Origin: Mucilaginibacter rubeus
GTDB lineage: Bacteria; Bacteroidota; Bacteroidia; Sphingobacteriales; Sphingobacteriaceae
Length of the DNA: 64,000 nucleotides
Assembly: GCF_003286415.2 (NCBI RefSeq)
Contig: NZ_CP043450.1
Coordinates: forward strand, 6,386,001-6,450,000
Direction: 5' to 3'
The notes under the pieces were generated by a model, which did not search any database, was not told the DNA's origin, and saw only the letters and a program-made list of their open reading frames with translations. This document shows, piece after piece, positions 41,221-49,756 of this stretch. A program made the translations under genes and the position numbers. The number at the start of each line of letters is the position of its first letter. Position 1 is the first letter of the stretch.

Positions 41221-42741
41221 ATGACCGATAAAAAAGTAAGAGTCCGTTTTGCGCCGAGCCCGACCGGTGGTTTACACCTTGGTGGTGTGCGCACCGTATT
41301 GTTCAACTATTTATTCGCCAAAAAACATGGCGGCGATTTTGTTTTACGAATTGAGGATACCGACCAAACCCGTTATGTGGAAGGTGCGGAAGAATATATT
41401 TTAGACTGCCTTAAATGGTGCGGTCTGCACCCGGATGAAAGCCCGGTTGCCGGAGGCCCGTATGCGCCATACCGCCAAAGCGAGCGTAAAGTGCTTTACC
41501 GCGAATATGCCGAACGCCTGGTGATGGAAGGCCATGCTTATTATGCCTTTGATACTGCCGAAGAGCTGGACAAGAACCGTAAGGAAGTTCCCAATTTTCA
41601 GTACGGCTTAGCTTATCGTCATACTTTAAGAAACTCGCTTTCATTACCTCAACACGAGGTTGATGAACTGCTTGCTGCCGGAACACCGCACGTGATCCGC
41701 ATTAAAATGCCGGAGGGCGAAACCGTTAATTTTAACGACATGATCCGCGGCCACGTGAGCTTTGAAACCAGCCAGGTTGATGATAAAGTATTGTTAAAAG
41801 CCGATGGTATGCCTACTTACCATTTGGCTGTTGTGGTTGATGATTACCTGATGAAGATCACTCACGCTTTCCGCGGGGAGGAATGGTTGCCATCTGCCCC
41901 GGTTCATTTGCTGTTATGGGAGTATTTGGGCTGGAAAGCTGATATGCCGCAGTGGGCACATTTACCGCTGATATTAAAACCAGACGGGCACGGCAAACTG
42001 AGCAAGCGCGATGGCGCACGGTTGGGCTTCCCGGTTTATGCTATGAACTGGTTTGATGCAAAATCGGGCGAATTAACACAGGGTTTCCGCGAGTTGGGCT
42101 TTTTGCCTGAAGCGTTCCTGAACCTGCTGGCTACTTTAGGCTGGAACGACGGTACCGAGCAGGAAATTTTTACGCTCGACGAACTGATTGAAAAATTCTC
42201 GATAGAGCGTGTTAATAAATCAGGTGCTAAGTTTGATTTTGAAAAAGCCAAATGGTTCAACGCCGAGTGGATTAAGAAGTTGGCAGTAGGCGATTTGCAG
42301 CTGGCAGTTAAGAAAGTGTTTGCTGATAAAGGAGTTGCTGTTAACGACGATGAGTACCTGGCAAAAGTTGTTGGCCTGATCAAAGATCGCTGTGTGCTAT
42401 TACCTGATTTTTATCAGCAGGCAGGCTTCTTTTTTGAGCAACCGGCGGCGTATGATCTTAACGCGGTAAAACCTAAGTGGACTGATACCAAAACAGAGTT
42501 TTATCGTGAGTTCATCGCCCTGTTAAATAATGAATCTACTATCGATGCGCATGAACTGGAGGCTAAGTTCAAAGCACTTAGTGAGCAAAAAGGCTTAAAG
42601 GTGGGCGATGTGATGCTGCCATTCCGCATTATGCTGGTAGGCGGTAAGTTTGGCCCGCATGTATTTGATATCGTTGCCCTGCTTGGTAAAGAAGAAACCA
42701 TCAGCAGGATTGAAAAGGCGCTTGTAGCGTTTACCGCCTGA
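41221..42741 (+). CDS. gltX: Glutamyl-tRNA synthetase
   Basis: Class I synthetase, 506 aa. HIGH-type motif PSPTGGLHLGG (11-21) and KMSKS-type KLSKRDG (about 259-265) are present, with the C-terminal anticodon-binding domain (about 340-506). A putative zinc region around 100-130 lacks an obvious four-cysteine site. It charges tRNA-Glu, and may also charge tRNA-Gln depending on other genes. Confidence 0.97.
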   Translation: MTDKKVRVRFAPSPTGGLHLGGVRTVLFNYLFAKKHGGDFVLRIEDTDQTRYVEGAEEYILDCLKWCGLHPDESPVAGGPYAPYRQSERKVLYREYAERLVMEGHAYYAFDTAEELDKNRKEVPNFQYGLAYRHTLRNSLSLPQHEVDELLAAGTPHVIRIKMPEGETVNFNDMIRGHVSFETSQVDDKVLLKADGMPTYHLAVVVDDYLMKITHAFRGEEWLPSAPVHLLLWEYLGWKADMPQWAHLPLILKPDGHGKLSKRDGARLGFPVYAMNWFDAKSGELTQGFRELGFLPEAFLNLLATLGWNDGTEQEIFTLDELIEKFSIERVNKSGAKFDFEKAKWFNAEWIKKLAVGDLQLAVKKVFADKGVAVNDDEYLAKVVGLIKDRCVLLPDFYQQAGFFFEQPAAYDLNAVKPKWTDTKTEFYREFIALLNNESTIDAHELEAKFKALSEQKGLKVGDVMLPFRIMLVGGKFGPHVFDIVALLGKEETISRIEKALVAFTA

Positions 42742-42753
42742 TACATATAAATA

Positions 42754-42847
42754 TGTCATTGCGAGGAGGAACGACGAAGCAATCTCGTAGCTTAGCATAT
42801 CAAATATGCATTGGCTACGAGATTGCCACGCTTCGCTCGCAATGACA
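42754..42847. repeat. REP-like palindrome, copy 5 (CTCGTAGC subtype)
   Basis: TGTCATTGCGAG to CTCGCAATGACA; inner stem GCAATCTCGTAGC/GCTACGAGATTGC as in copy 2, in opposite orientation. It is between convergent gltX and comB. Confidence 0.88.
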
Positions 42848-42855
42848 TAATTTCT

Positions 42856-43575
42856 TTACACCGCCAATTTCACCAGCTTCTCCCCTTCTAAAATAGGAAT
42901 AGCCGTAGTAAAATCAATCTGTAAGCAAAACTCAATATCTTTTTCGATGCCTAATTTCTTAAGGCGTTCGCCGTGGGATGTTTTCTTGAGATAAACGTTG
43001 ATATCGTTTTTACCGGCCTGAAAAAGATCGTTTGCAGCAATCGCGGCGTCGTCAAGTACAAAACCTTTATCTTTTAACTGGTCAACCACAGCACCTGCAA
43101 ACAGGGTATCTTCCAGGTTGAAATTGTTTTTCCAGCCGGCACATACCAGCAGGATGTTTTCGTTTTGCGTGTTAAGCCAGTTGCTTAAGGCATTAAGGTT
43201 CAGGAACGAACCGATAACAATTTTTTTTGCACTGCGCGATAAATGCAGGGCATGTGTGCCATTGGTGGTAGTTAGCACTATTGTTTTACCGGCTACTTTT
43301 TCTTTAGTGTACGAAAATGGCGAGTTGCCAAAATCAAACCCATCAACTACCGATCCGTCGCGCTCGGCGGCAAGAAGGTAATCCAGCCCTTTCTCTCTAT
43401 ACGCGGCACACTCCTCAACTTGTGATACCGGTATAATAGCCTCAGCACCGTTTTCAATACCATAACATATAGATGATGTTGCCCTGAAAATATCAATAAC
43501 CACTACAATATAATCTTCCACATTAAAAAGTGGCAGCAATGCGGGGGTAAGGCAAACGTGTAAATCTTTTTTCAT
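42856..43575 (-). CDS. comB: 2-phosphosulfolactate phosphatase family protein
   Basis: 239 aa, ComB fold: VVIDIFRATSSICYGIENGA (about 26-45), TTNGTHAL (about 103-110) and a DD pair in LDDAAIAANDL (about 176). In methanogens ComB acts in coenzyme M synthesis. In Bacteroidota the homologue is widespread and has been linked to sulfonate metabolism (sulfolactate-derived capnine precursors). No other sulfonolipid gene is adjacent. Confidence 0.88.
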   Translation of the reverse strand: MKKDLHVCLTPALLPLFNVEDYIVVVIDIFRATSSICYGIENGAEAIIPVSQVEECAAYREKGLDYLLAAERDGSVVDGFDFGNSPFSYTKEKVAGKTIVLTTTNGTHALHLSRSAKKIVIGSFLNLNALSNWLNTQNENILLVCAGWKNNFNLEDTLFAGAVVDQLKDKGFVLDDAAIAANDLFQAGKNDINVYLKKTSHGERLKKLGIEKDIEFCLQIDFTTAIPILEGEKLVKLAV

Positions 43576-43580
43576 TAAAT

Positions 43581-43666
43581 CATTAAGTCATTGTGTCATT
43601 AACCCAAACGGGTCATTGGGCAAGCTGATAAAATGACTTAATGACCCAATGACCCGAAGGAATGAC
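43581..43666. repeat. Reiterated-word inverted repeat (CATTAAGTCATTG words)
   Basis: Left arm 43581-43620 and right arm 43631-43666 are inverse arrangements of CATTAAGTCATTG and GGGTCATTGGG. It spans the comB-gcvT gap and touches the gcvT stop codon. Confidence 0.75.
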
Positions 43667-44745
43667 TATTTATAAAACGGAGGTTTTACAATCTGCGCTT
43701 TGATTTTATTGTCCCTGATGCTGATGTAGATTTCGGTACCTTCTTTAGCGAAAGCGGTATCTACATAGCCCATACCAATAGCTTTTTGTAATGATGGCGA
43801 CTGCGTACCCGAAGTTACTTTACCAATATTGTTACCATCGGCATCAACAATAGCGTAATCATGACGTGGAATACCGCGGTCAATCATTTCAAAACCAACC
43901 AGTTTGCGGCTTACACCTGCTTGTTTTTGAGCCTGTAAGGCTTCGGCATTGGTGAATTCTTTGTTGAATTTGGTTACCCAACCTAAACCGGCTTCAAGCG
44001 GTGAGGTGTTATCATCAATATCATTACCGTAAAGGCAGAAACCCATTTCCAAACGTAAGGTATCGCGTGCGCCTAAACCAATTGGTTTGATACCGAATGG
44101 CTCGCCGGCTTTGAAAATGGCGTCCCAAATCTGCTCTGCGTATTGGTTTTCAAAATAGATCTCGAAGCCACCAGCTCCGGTGTAGCCTGTAGCTGATATC
44201 AATACGTTATCAATACCTGCAAAAGTTCCTTTTTGGAAAGTGTAATATTCCATCGACACCAAATCCACCTCGGTAAGGCTTTGTAAAGCTTCGGCTGCCT
44301 TTGGTCCCTGGATTGCTAATAGCGAGGTACGATCAGATATGTTTTTCATATCTACGCCGTTGGTGTTGTATTTAGAGATCCAATCCCAGTCTTTTTCAAT
44401 GTTTGAAGCATTAACAACCAGCATGTAGGTTTTCTCGTCAATGCGGTAAACCAACAGGTCGTCAACAATACCGCCGGTTTCATTTGGCAGGCATGAATAC
44501 TGCACTTTACCATCGTATAATTTCGCGGCATCGTTGCTGGTAACACGCTGGATCAGGTCAAGCGCGTTATCGCCTTTTAAAATGAATTCGCCCATGTGGC
44601 TCACGTCAAAAACGCCAACAGCCTTGCGTACGGTTTCGTGCTCGGCGTTAATTCCGGCGTATTGAACTGGCATGTTATAACCGGCAAATGGAACCATTTT
44701 GGCACCGGTTTTTACGTGGATATCGGTTAATGCGGTATTCTTCAT
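43666..44745 (-). CDS. gcvT: Glycine cleavage system aminomethyltransferase (T protein)
   Basis: Transfers the methylene group to tetrahydrofolate and releases ammonia. 359 aa from the ATG giving MKNTALTDIH. Folate-binding landmarks include FDVSHMGEF (about 46), GYTGAGGFEIYF (about 188) and LGARDTLRLEMGFCLYGNDI (about 225-244). gcvH and gcvP are not adjacent. A TACCTTTG box lies 21 nt upstream. Confidence 0.97.
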   Translation of the reverse strand: MKNTALTDIHVKTGAKMVPFAGYNMPVQYAGINAEHETVRKAVGVFDVSHMGEFILKGDNALDLIQRVTSNDAAKLYDGKVQYSCLPNETGGIVDDLLVYRIDEKTYMLVVNASNIEKDWDWISKYNTNGVDMKNISDRTSLLAIQGPKAAEALQSLTEVDLVSMEYYTFQKGTFAGIDNVLISATGYTGAGGFEIYFENQYAEQIWDAIFKAGEPFGIKPIGLGARDTLRLEMGFCLYGNDIDDNTSPLEAGLGWVTKFNKEFTNAEALQAQKQAGVSRKLVGFEMIDRGIPRHDYAIVDADGNNIGKVTSGTQSPSLQKAIGMGYVDTAFAKEGTEIYISIRDNKIKAQIVKPPFYK

Positions 44746-44766
44746 CGTCAACTTAAATATTGGCCG

Positions 44767-44774
44767 CAAAGGTA
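44767..44774 (-). promoter_or_regulatory. TACCTTTG -7 box of gcvT
   Basis: Consensus on the minus strand, 21 nt before the chosen ATG; it supports that start. No glycine riboswitch was recognised upstream. Confidence 0.5.
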
Positions 44775-44904
44775 ACTATTCTGAATCGTAATCAGTACCC
44801 CTCATTGGTTTTGATTATGTTGATAAAAAATGGAAAAAATAAGATCGTCATTGCTGCGAGTGGGTAAAATCGTGACCTCTGAAAGTAAAATGATATCTAC
44901 TCCA

Positions 44905-44986
44905 CGTCATTGCGAGGTACGAAGCAATCCCCAATTAGCAGATCCTCCCTGTATAGTTTGGGATTGCTTCGTTCCTCGCAATGACG
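44905..44986. repeat. REP-like palindrome, copy 6
   Basis: CGTCATTGCGAG to CTCGCAATGACG, inner stem GAAGCAATCCC/GGGATTGCTTC. The right half, about 40 nt from CCCTGTATAG on, is nearly identical to copy 12 at 62173. Confidence 0.9.
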
Positions 44987-45060
44987 CTTTATTGTTTGGA
45001 CGCCACAGCATTCTGAACATCTAACAAGATATTCAGAACCGCGAATCTGCGGGGCTTATG

Positions 45061-45090
45061 CATCAGGGTATTCAGCGAGAGACCCTGATG
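45061..45090. repeat. Short hairpin CATCAGGG/CCCTGATG
   Basis: An 8-bp stem with a 14-nt loop, followed by GCTCATTAAA. No U tract; role unknown. Confidence 0.4.
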
Positions 45091-45104
45091 GCTCATTAAA
45101 CAAT

Positions 45105-45140
45105 AAATCCGGTTAAACTTCACGAAGTTTAACCGGATTT
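45105..45140 (-). terminator. Terminator of the thioredoxin-like lipoprotein gene
   Basis: A 16-bp perfect stem (45105-45120 with 45125-45140) around CACG, with A/T ends. Confidence 0.8.
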
Positions 45141-45159
45141 CTATCAGCATTAAAATACT

Positions 45160-45648
45160 TTATACTTTTTTAAGCGTTTCCATCAGCACCGGAATTTTTG
45201 GCACTTTGGGATACGACTGGAATAGTTTACCATACTTATCATAAATAGCAATGTATGGGGTGGTTTGTACGGCGTAAAACCTTTGCACAAGGTATGTATA
45301 ACCCTCGGTACCAATGGTGATGTTATGGTATTTGGCCAGGTCAAAATCGCGCTGAAAAGTTTGGATGCCTTTAAGCATAGGCATAAAGGTGATCATCACA
45401 ATCTGCACATCTTTTAATTTAGGCAGTTCGGGTTTAAGATCGTACATCAGGTGCTGGCAATGGCTGCAATCAGGCGAAAAATAGATCACCATTACCGGCT
45501 TGTTTTTTTTGAGGTTTGCAGGAGTAACGTAAACACTGTCTGTAGTGAGGATGTGATATGGCGGTAAGCCCGAGTTTGCAGGTGGCGTTTGTGCCTGGCT
45601 GCACCCGGTGGCAATAATCAGACAAAGCAGTAAATACAGTTTCTTCAT
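45160..45648 (-). CDS. Thioredoxin-like lipoprotein
   Basis: 162 aa. Lipobox ATGC (Cys16). Thioredoxin fold with active-site CSHC (Cys61, Cys64) in YFSPDCSHCQ and cis-proline VQTTPYIAIYDKYGK. Such TlpA-type proteins reduce or protect periplasmic cysteines. It stands alone between the oxidoreductase gene and a terminator. Confidence 0.9.
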   Translation of the reverse strand: MKKLYLLLCLIIATGCSQAQTPPANSGLPPYHILTTDSVYVTPANLKKNKPVMVIYFSPDCSHCQHLMYDLKPELPKLKDVQIVMITFMPMLKGIQTFQRDFDLAKYHNITIGTEGYTYLVQRFYAVQTTPYIAIYDKYGKLFQSYPKVPKIPVLMETLKKV

Positions 45649-45687
45649 TATTTTAATTAGCGTTTAATAAGCATAGTTACAACATTT

Positions 45688-46704
45688 TTAGCTTTCAAGC
45701 AATTCAATTTGCCAGGCAACATGCTCTTCGGCTACCGGGAATAACGCATTTTCGCGCACGGTATGATATACGGCATCAAATATCCCGTTATAATTACCTT
45801 TTGGTGACTTTATCCACTCTACAGTTTTTTGTCCATCGGCACCCATTAGTACCAGTTTGCCGTCGCTGCCTTCCGGTTCAATACCAAAGCCCTCGTCGGT
45901 AGGCATCATATCAGCATCAAGCTGAGCTTCCTGAACATCGGTGCGCATCTTAACAAAGCTCCCTAAGGTACCATGAACTACAAAGCCGTAGGTATGCTCA
46001 GCAATCAGCAAGCCCGATGTTAGGAAAACATTAAGCTGGTTAGGGTATTTGAGGTGAATGTTAAAATAGTCATCAACCTGCGAGCCTGGCCGGTATGCGG
46101 CTGTGGTTTTTTCATAGCTCAATGGCCGGCCAAAAATGCTGATTGCGTTATCAACCAAATGCGCGCCAAGGTCATAAGTAAGGCCACCGCCCGGAACGCC
46201 TGCGGTTTCCTTGAATTTTTTAACGCCTATGGCCATGCGGTACCTGTCCAGTCTGAAATGAACCTCCATCAACTCCCCTAACCTGCCGCTTTCAATTACT
46301 TCTTTTACCGATAGGAAGCCACTATCATACCTGCGGTTTTGGTAAATCATCACTTTCAGATCGAGCTTTTTGCCCAGATCATACAGCGCTTTTACCTCAT
46401 GAGAAGTTACCGCAGCCGGTTTTTCGATCAAAACATGCTTGCCCGCGTTCAGGGCCTGTACGGCATAATCAAAATGGGTATTGTTTGGTGTGTTAACAAT
46501 GATAAGTTCTAATTCATCATCATTAAGCAATTCATCGATAGTATCGTAGCTAATTACATCCGGATATTTTTTACCGGCCTTTTTTTCATGGCGCTCAACC
46601 ACGGCCTTAAAAGTAAAACCGGGATTGGTAGTTAAAAACGGGGCATGAAAAATCCGTCCCGACATTCCGTAGGCCATGAGGCCGGTTACTATTGGTTTCG
46701 ACAT
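45688..46704 (-). CDS. Gfo/Idh/MocA family oxidoreductase
   Basis: 338 aa. N-terminal NAD(P)-binding GLMAYGMSGRIFHAPF (about 8-23), EKPAAVTSHE (about 94-103, with the conserved Lys-Pro), and C-terminal GGGLTYDLGAHLVDNA (about 172-187) with the catalytic Asp-His. No signal peptide, so cytoplasmic. It oxidises or reduces a sugar or inositol-like substrate; the exact one is unknown. Confidence 0.92.
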   Translation of the reverse strand: MSKPIVTGLMAYGMSGRIFHAPFLTTNPGFTFKAVVERHEKKAGKKYPDVISYDTIDELLNDDELELIIVNTPNNTHFDYAVQALNAGKHVLIEKPAAVTSHEVKALYDLGKKLDLKVMIYQNRRYDSGFLSVKEVIESGRLGELMEVHFRLDRYRMAIGVKKFKETAGVPGGGLTYDLGAHLVDNAISIFGRPLSYEKTTAAYRPGSQVDDYFNIHLKYPNQLNVFLTSGLLIAEHTYGFVVHGTLGSFVKMRTDVQEAQLDADMMPTDEGFGIEPEGSDGKLVLMGADGQKTVEWIKSPKGNYNGIFDAVYHTVRENALFPVAEEHVAWQIELLES

Positions 46705-46770
46705 AATGTTTAAAGTAGATTTTACTGTGTTAAAAGTATCGTTTTAGCTACACCCGTACAAGTTATAAAA

Positions 46771-46802
46771 AAGAAAAAGGGAGATTGTTACATCTCCCTT
46801 TT
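46771..46802 (-). terminator. Terminator of the DUF4142 gene
   Basis: AAAAGGGAGAT pairs with ATCTCCCTTTT; on the minus strand the 3' side is T-rich (TTTTTCTTTTTT). Confidence 0.9.
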
Positions 46803-46827
46803 CCGTTCTGAATTAATCAATAGCTGA

Positions 46828-47433
46828 TTATTTCATGCCTTTTTGTATCGCCTCAATTTCGGCTAAGTGGTGCTGAATGGTAGGCAAGGTTTTGGCTGCC
46901 CACGCTTTCAGGTCAGGATCTTTGCAGTTTTTTGAAGCATCTTCAAACATTGAAGCTACTTTTTTATGGCCGTCAACCATGGCATCAACATAAGCTTTGT
47001 CAAAGTCGGCGCCTGATTTAGCGGCAAGCTCGGTTTTCTTTTTCTGATGATCGGCATCCGGCTCAGTTGGCAGGCTGATGTTTTTAGTTTTGGCAAGCGC
47101 CATTAGCTCGTCATTGGCTTTGGTATGGTCGGTAACCATCATTTTGGCAAAGTCTTTCACTTTGGCATTGGTGGCTTTTTCGCTGGCTAACTGACCGATT
47201 GCCACTTCGGCTAAGCCTGCATTGGCTGCTCCGGTAGCAAATTTGGCGTCGTCGGCAGTAACCGCGATGCCTGTAGCGCCGGTTGTAGTGGTGTCTTTAA
47301 CTTTGTTAGCGCTGTCGGCAGTATCTTTTACAGCTGCCGAACTATCTGCGGCGCCATTTTTAGCACCGCCATTACACGCCTGAAACGATAAGGCCGCAAG
47401 TGCCATCATCGCTATTAAACTTAACTTTTTCAT
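46828..47433 (-). CDS. DUF4142 lipoprotein
   Basis: 201 aa. Lipobox SFQAC (Cys20), a low-complexity Ala/Asp/Thr linker (about 22-58), then a ferritin-like helical DUF4142 domain with FAKMMVTDHTKANDEL (about 95-110) and a second helix pair. Role unknown; these proteins are stress-linked in several genera. It is isolated by a terminator. Confidence 0.9.
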   Translation of the reverse strand: MKKLSLIAMMALAALSFQACNGGAKNGAADSSAAVKDTADSANKVKDTTTTGATGIAVTADDAKFATGAANAGLAEVAIGQLASEKATNAKVKDFAKMMVTDHTKANDELMALAKTKNISLPTEPDADHQKKKTELAAKSGADFDKAYVDAMVDGHKKVASMFEDASKNCKDPDLKAWAAKTLPTIQHHLAEIEAIQKGMK

Positions 47434-47633
47434 AGTAGGTGTTTTTTGTGTTTGTTTGTCAGTTATAACACTTTATAGTTAATTAAGTTTGATTTTCTTA
47501 TTTGTAAAATTTAATAACTAATGCCCAAGCGCTGTTCAACCCTCTTATTCACATATTAATGAATATTTAACAATTGTTTAAAAGCACTTTTATAAGTTGA
47601 GGTTTATAATAACGCGACTAAATTATACCTGAT

Positions 47634-48239
47634 ATGTTAATAGGATCATTGTTTTTGGGCAAGGTGCATGAAGTAAATGGGCAGTGGATAGAGACCAAAT
47701 TTGTGGTTATTGGCATTCCGCTGTTCCCAACCAGTTCTATGTTGGTAACCCGATCGGCCTGGCGAAGCCGTAACGGGTTTAATATCCCGCTGAATTATCA
47801 AAGCATTATTGCCGGTTATGCCCGCATGTTTTCGCTGATCATCGCTTTTATAGCTTTTATATTGTTTTTTATCGAGCGCGACTCAACCGCTTCTATAATT
47901 GGAGGGGCTGGTTTATTGTTATGGCTGTACTTTTATTTTGTTTTTGGTAGCGCTGATACGGCAGAAGCCGAGGAGCGTAAAAAGATGGGCGACCTTACCG
48001 GCCTTTACATTAAGCCAGAATGGCTTGATCATGATGACGCCTACAGGATTTATGAACGCCTTGAAAAAAAATACCGTAACGAGTTTGACGGTGCCGATTG
48101 GCTTACCGATTTGCAGCAAAATGAGATAGCGCCGGCCAAACTGCCGCTGTTATATGCCTTATCAAGGTTTAATTACTCGTTAGGCGCTACGGAATGCAAC
48201 AGGAAATTGTTTGAAAAGGCCGATAGCTTATACTTGTAA
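47634..48239 (+). CDS. Membrane protein of unknown function
   Basis: 201 aa. A small beta-like N-terminus (1-55, FVVIGIPLFPTSSMLV), then two TM helices (about 65-83 and 87-106) and a soluble, acidic C-terminal half (about 108-201) with WLDHDDAYRIYERLEKKY. I do not recognise the family. The next gene lies 39 nt downstream on the same strand. Confidence 0.65.
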   Translation: MLIGSLFLGKVHEVNGQWIETKFVVIGIPLFPTSSMLVTRSAWRSRNGFNIPLNYQSIIAGYARMFSLIIAFIAFILFFIERDSTASIIGGAGLLLWLYFYFVFGSADTAEAEERKKMGDLTGLYIKPEWLDHDDAYRIYERLEKKYRNEFDGADWLTDLQQNEIAPAKLPLLYALSRFNYSLGATECNRKLFEKADSLYL

Positions 48240-48278
48240 CACAGGTTTGTGCGTTTATTTGCTTAAACCTTATTTACT

Positions 48279-48938
48279 ATGAAAAACCTGATCCTCGCCC
48301 TGTTGCTTTTGATGGCCTGCACAGCATCTGCGCAGCAAAAGTTTAATCCTGTTTTAAAAAAGCAGCTTGACAGTGTGCTGGCCCTTGATCAAAAATACCG
48401 CGAAATACTAACTTATTTAATGGATCCGGGTAAAAAGGATTCGATACTGAAAACGCTGCCCGTTAAACCTGAAGAAGCAACAGGCTACTATTGGAAATTG
48501 CAAACCCAGGCCGATTCAACCAATCTTGTTTTTATTGAGAACGTAGTTGCAAAATACGGCTATCCCGGTAAATCGCTTGTTGGCGAGCCAACCAATGAGG
48601 CTGTATGGTCGGTGGTGCAGCATTCGCCTAAAATAGATAAATACCTTCCGGCTATAAAAACCGCTGCGGAAAATAAAGAAATGCCTTTCAGGCTATACGC
48701 CATGATGCTCGACAGGCAGTTGATGTATGAGGGCAAAGAACAGATCTATGGTTCGCAGGCCACATCAAAGCCATTACGCAACGGTCAAAAAGTGGGTTAC
48801 TATGTTTGGCCCATCAAAGATGCCGCTAAAGTGAACGAACGCCGTAAACAAGCCGGCTTTGATCAAACTGTTGAACAAAATGCCAAAAGACTGGGTTTTG
48901 ATTATAAGGTAGTAAAAATTGAAGATGTGAAGTGGTAG
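48279..48938 (+). CDS. Secreted DUF6624 protein
   Basis: 219 aa with signal peptide (1-18, CTASAQ). The DUF6624 landmarks are visible: VVAKYGYPGKSLVG (about 88-101), WSVVQH, MLDRQLMYEGKEQIYGSQ (about 143-160). Function unknown. The signal has a cysteine (MACTASA), so a lipoprotein is possible. Confidence 0.85.
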   Translation: MKNLILALLLLMACTASAQQKFNPVLKKQLDSVLALDQKYREILTYLMDPGKKDSILKTLPVKPEEATGYYWKLQTQADSTNLVFIENVVAKYGYPGKSLVGEPTNEAVWSVVQHSPKIDKYLPAIKTAAENKEMPFRLYAMMLDRQLMYEGKEQIYGSQATSKPLRNGQKVGYYVWPIKDAAKVNERRKQAGFDQTVEQNAKRLGFDYKVVKIEDVKW

Positions 48939-48985
48939 TGGGGAGAATCGGAATCTTTGAAGGTCAAATGACATCAGCCCTAATT

Positions 48986-49032
48986 GTTATGCTGAGTGGA
49001 AGAAAATAGAAATCTGTGAAGGTCAAATGACA
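48986..49032. repeat. CTGAGTGG-type repeat, copy A
   Basis: TTATGCTGAGTGGAAGAAAA to a final AAATGACA. Related to 62116-62163. A second AATCTTTGAAGGTCAAATGACA lies just upstream. Confidence 0.65.
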
Positions 49033-49041
49033 TATCCGCCA

Positions 49042-49086
49042 CGTCATTGCGAGGCACGAAGCAATCGCACAGAGGCAGGTAATGAC
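49042..49086. repeat. REP-like element, truncated copy 7
   Basis: Left arm CGTCATTGCGAGGCACGAAG plus CAATCGCACAGAGGCAG, then AATGAC without the matching right arm. Confidence 0.7.
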
Positions 49087-49136
49087 TATTGTTGTAATGA
49101 ACTTGCATCGTCGCGCTCTTGGCCGCGCGCGGGCCA

Positions 49137-49162
49137 GGTACTTTTGTCGCCACAAAAGTACC
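49137..49162. repeat. Perfect hairpin GGTACTTTTGT/ACAAAAGTACC
   Basis: An 11-bp stem with CGCC loop at the head of a GC-rich non-coding stretch. The word resembles a repeat I associate with Bacteroidota intergenic regions. Confidence 0.7.
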
Positions 49163-49396
49163 CAAAAAGGCTTGCAGCAGAAAGGCTTCTTTGCGCACAT
49201 CCAACCCTAAGTCCACCGCCCGGCCTTTGCCCTGCAAAACGAACAGAACCACGGGCTGCAATTATTTTGCCCCGATTCGCCCTATCCCCAGCTTCTGCAA
49301 AAACTTGCTATGCCCCCTGCAGCCGCACATTCCCCGCATTGTTCTGCCCGTTTTCACCCGAAGCTGATCTGCTGTGAAAAACCGGTTTTAATCGCT

Positions 49397-49484
49397 TGTC
49401 ATGCTGAGGAACGAAGCATCTTCTTCGCCCTGCATGGCGGCTCTGTATATTGAAGAAGATTCTTCGCTTTCGCTCAGGATGACA
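49397..49484. repeat. REP-like palindrome, diverged copy 8 (CTTCTTCG subtype)
   Basis: TGTCATGCTGAG to CTCAGGATGACA, inner stem GAAGCATCTTCTTC/GAAGAAGATTCTTC. Confidence 0.82.
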
Positions 49485-49498
49485 GACGTTTTTAAACA

Positions 49499-49590
49499 TG
49501 TCATACGAGGAGGAACGACGAAGTAATCTCGTAGCTATGCATTTCCGTCCTGTATTGCTACGAGATTGCCGCACTACGCTGCGCATGACA
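49499..49590. repeat. REP-like palindrome, copy 9 (CTCGTAGC subtype)
   Basis: TGTCATACGAGGAGG to GCGCATGACA, inner stem AATCTCGTAGC/GCTACGAGATT. Confidence 0.85.
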
Positions 49591-49728
49591 TACTTTTTTA
49601 AAGGTATAATGTCACTTTCCGAACAACTGTGCTGCTGTCACCAACAATGGAGATAACTCCCTATTCCGAACAATCCAATTCCTATCAAAAAGTTTACACC
49701 CCGCGTTCCCCCGCATCATATAAAAACA

Positions 49729-49736
49729 TAACTTTG
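49729..49736 (+). promoter_or_regulatory. TAACTTTG -7 box of fumC
   Basis: Consensus TAnnTTTG, 20 nt before the fumC ATG. Confidence 0.55.
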
Positions 49737-49756
49737 CCCCTGCAAAATTTAATACC

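Larger units (their letters stand above)
48939..49756. other. 818-base intergenic region built from repeats
   Basis: Holds a CTGAGTGGAAGAAAATAG-type repeat (48986-49032), half a REP (49042-49070), a GC-rich stretch (49110-49380) beginning with a 26-nt hairpin, a diverged REP (49397-49484) and a further REP (49499-49590). The fumC promoter is at its right end. Frames of up to 116 codons across the GC-rich stretch have no recognisable product. Confidence 0.75.

Noticed and set aside
44746..45159. Glycine riboswitch upstream of gcvT or RNA gene in the 414-base gap
   Set aside because: No aptamer-like pattern; the gap is accounted for by a promoter, a REP and two hairpins, and the gcvT leader is only about 20 nt.
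49027..49377. 116-codon frame in the 49 kb gap
   Set aside because: It runs from a REP half into a GC-rich repeat block, has many Pro/Cys/Arg and no domain resemblance; frames on the opposite strand are as long.
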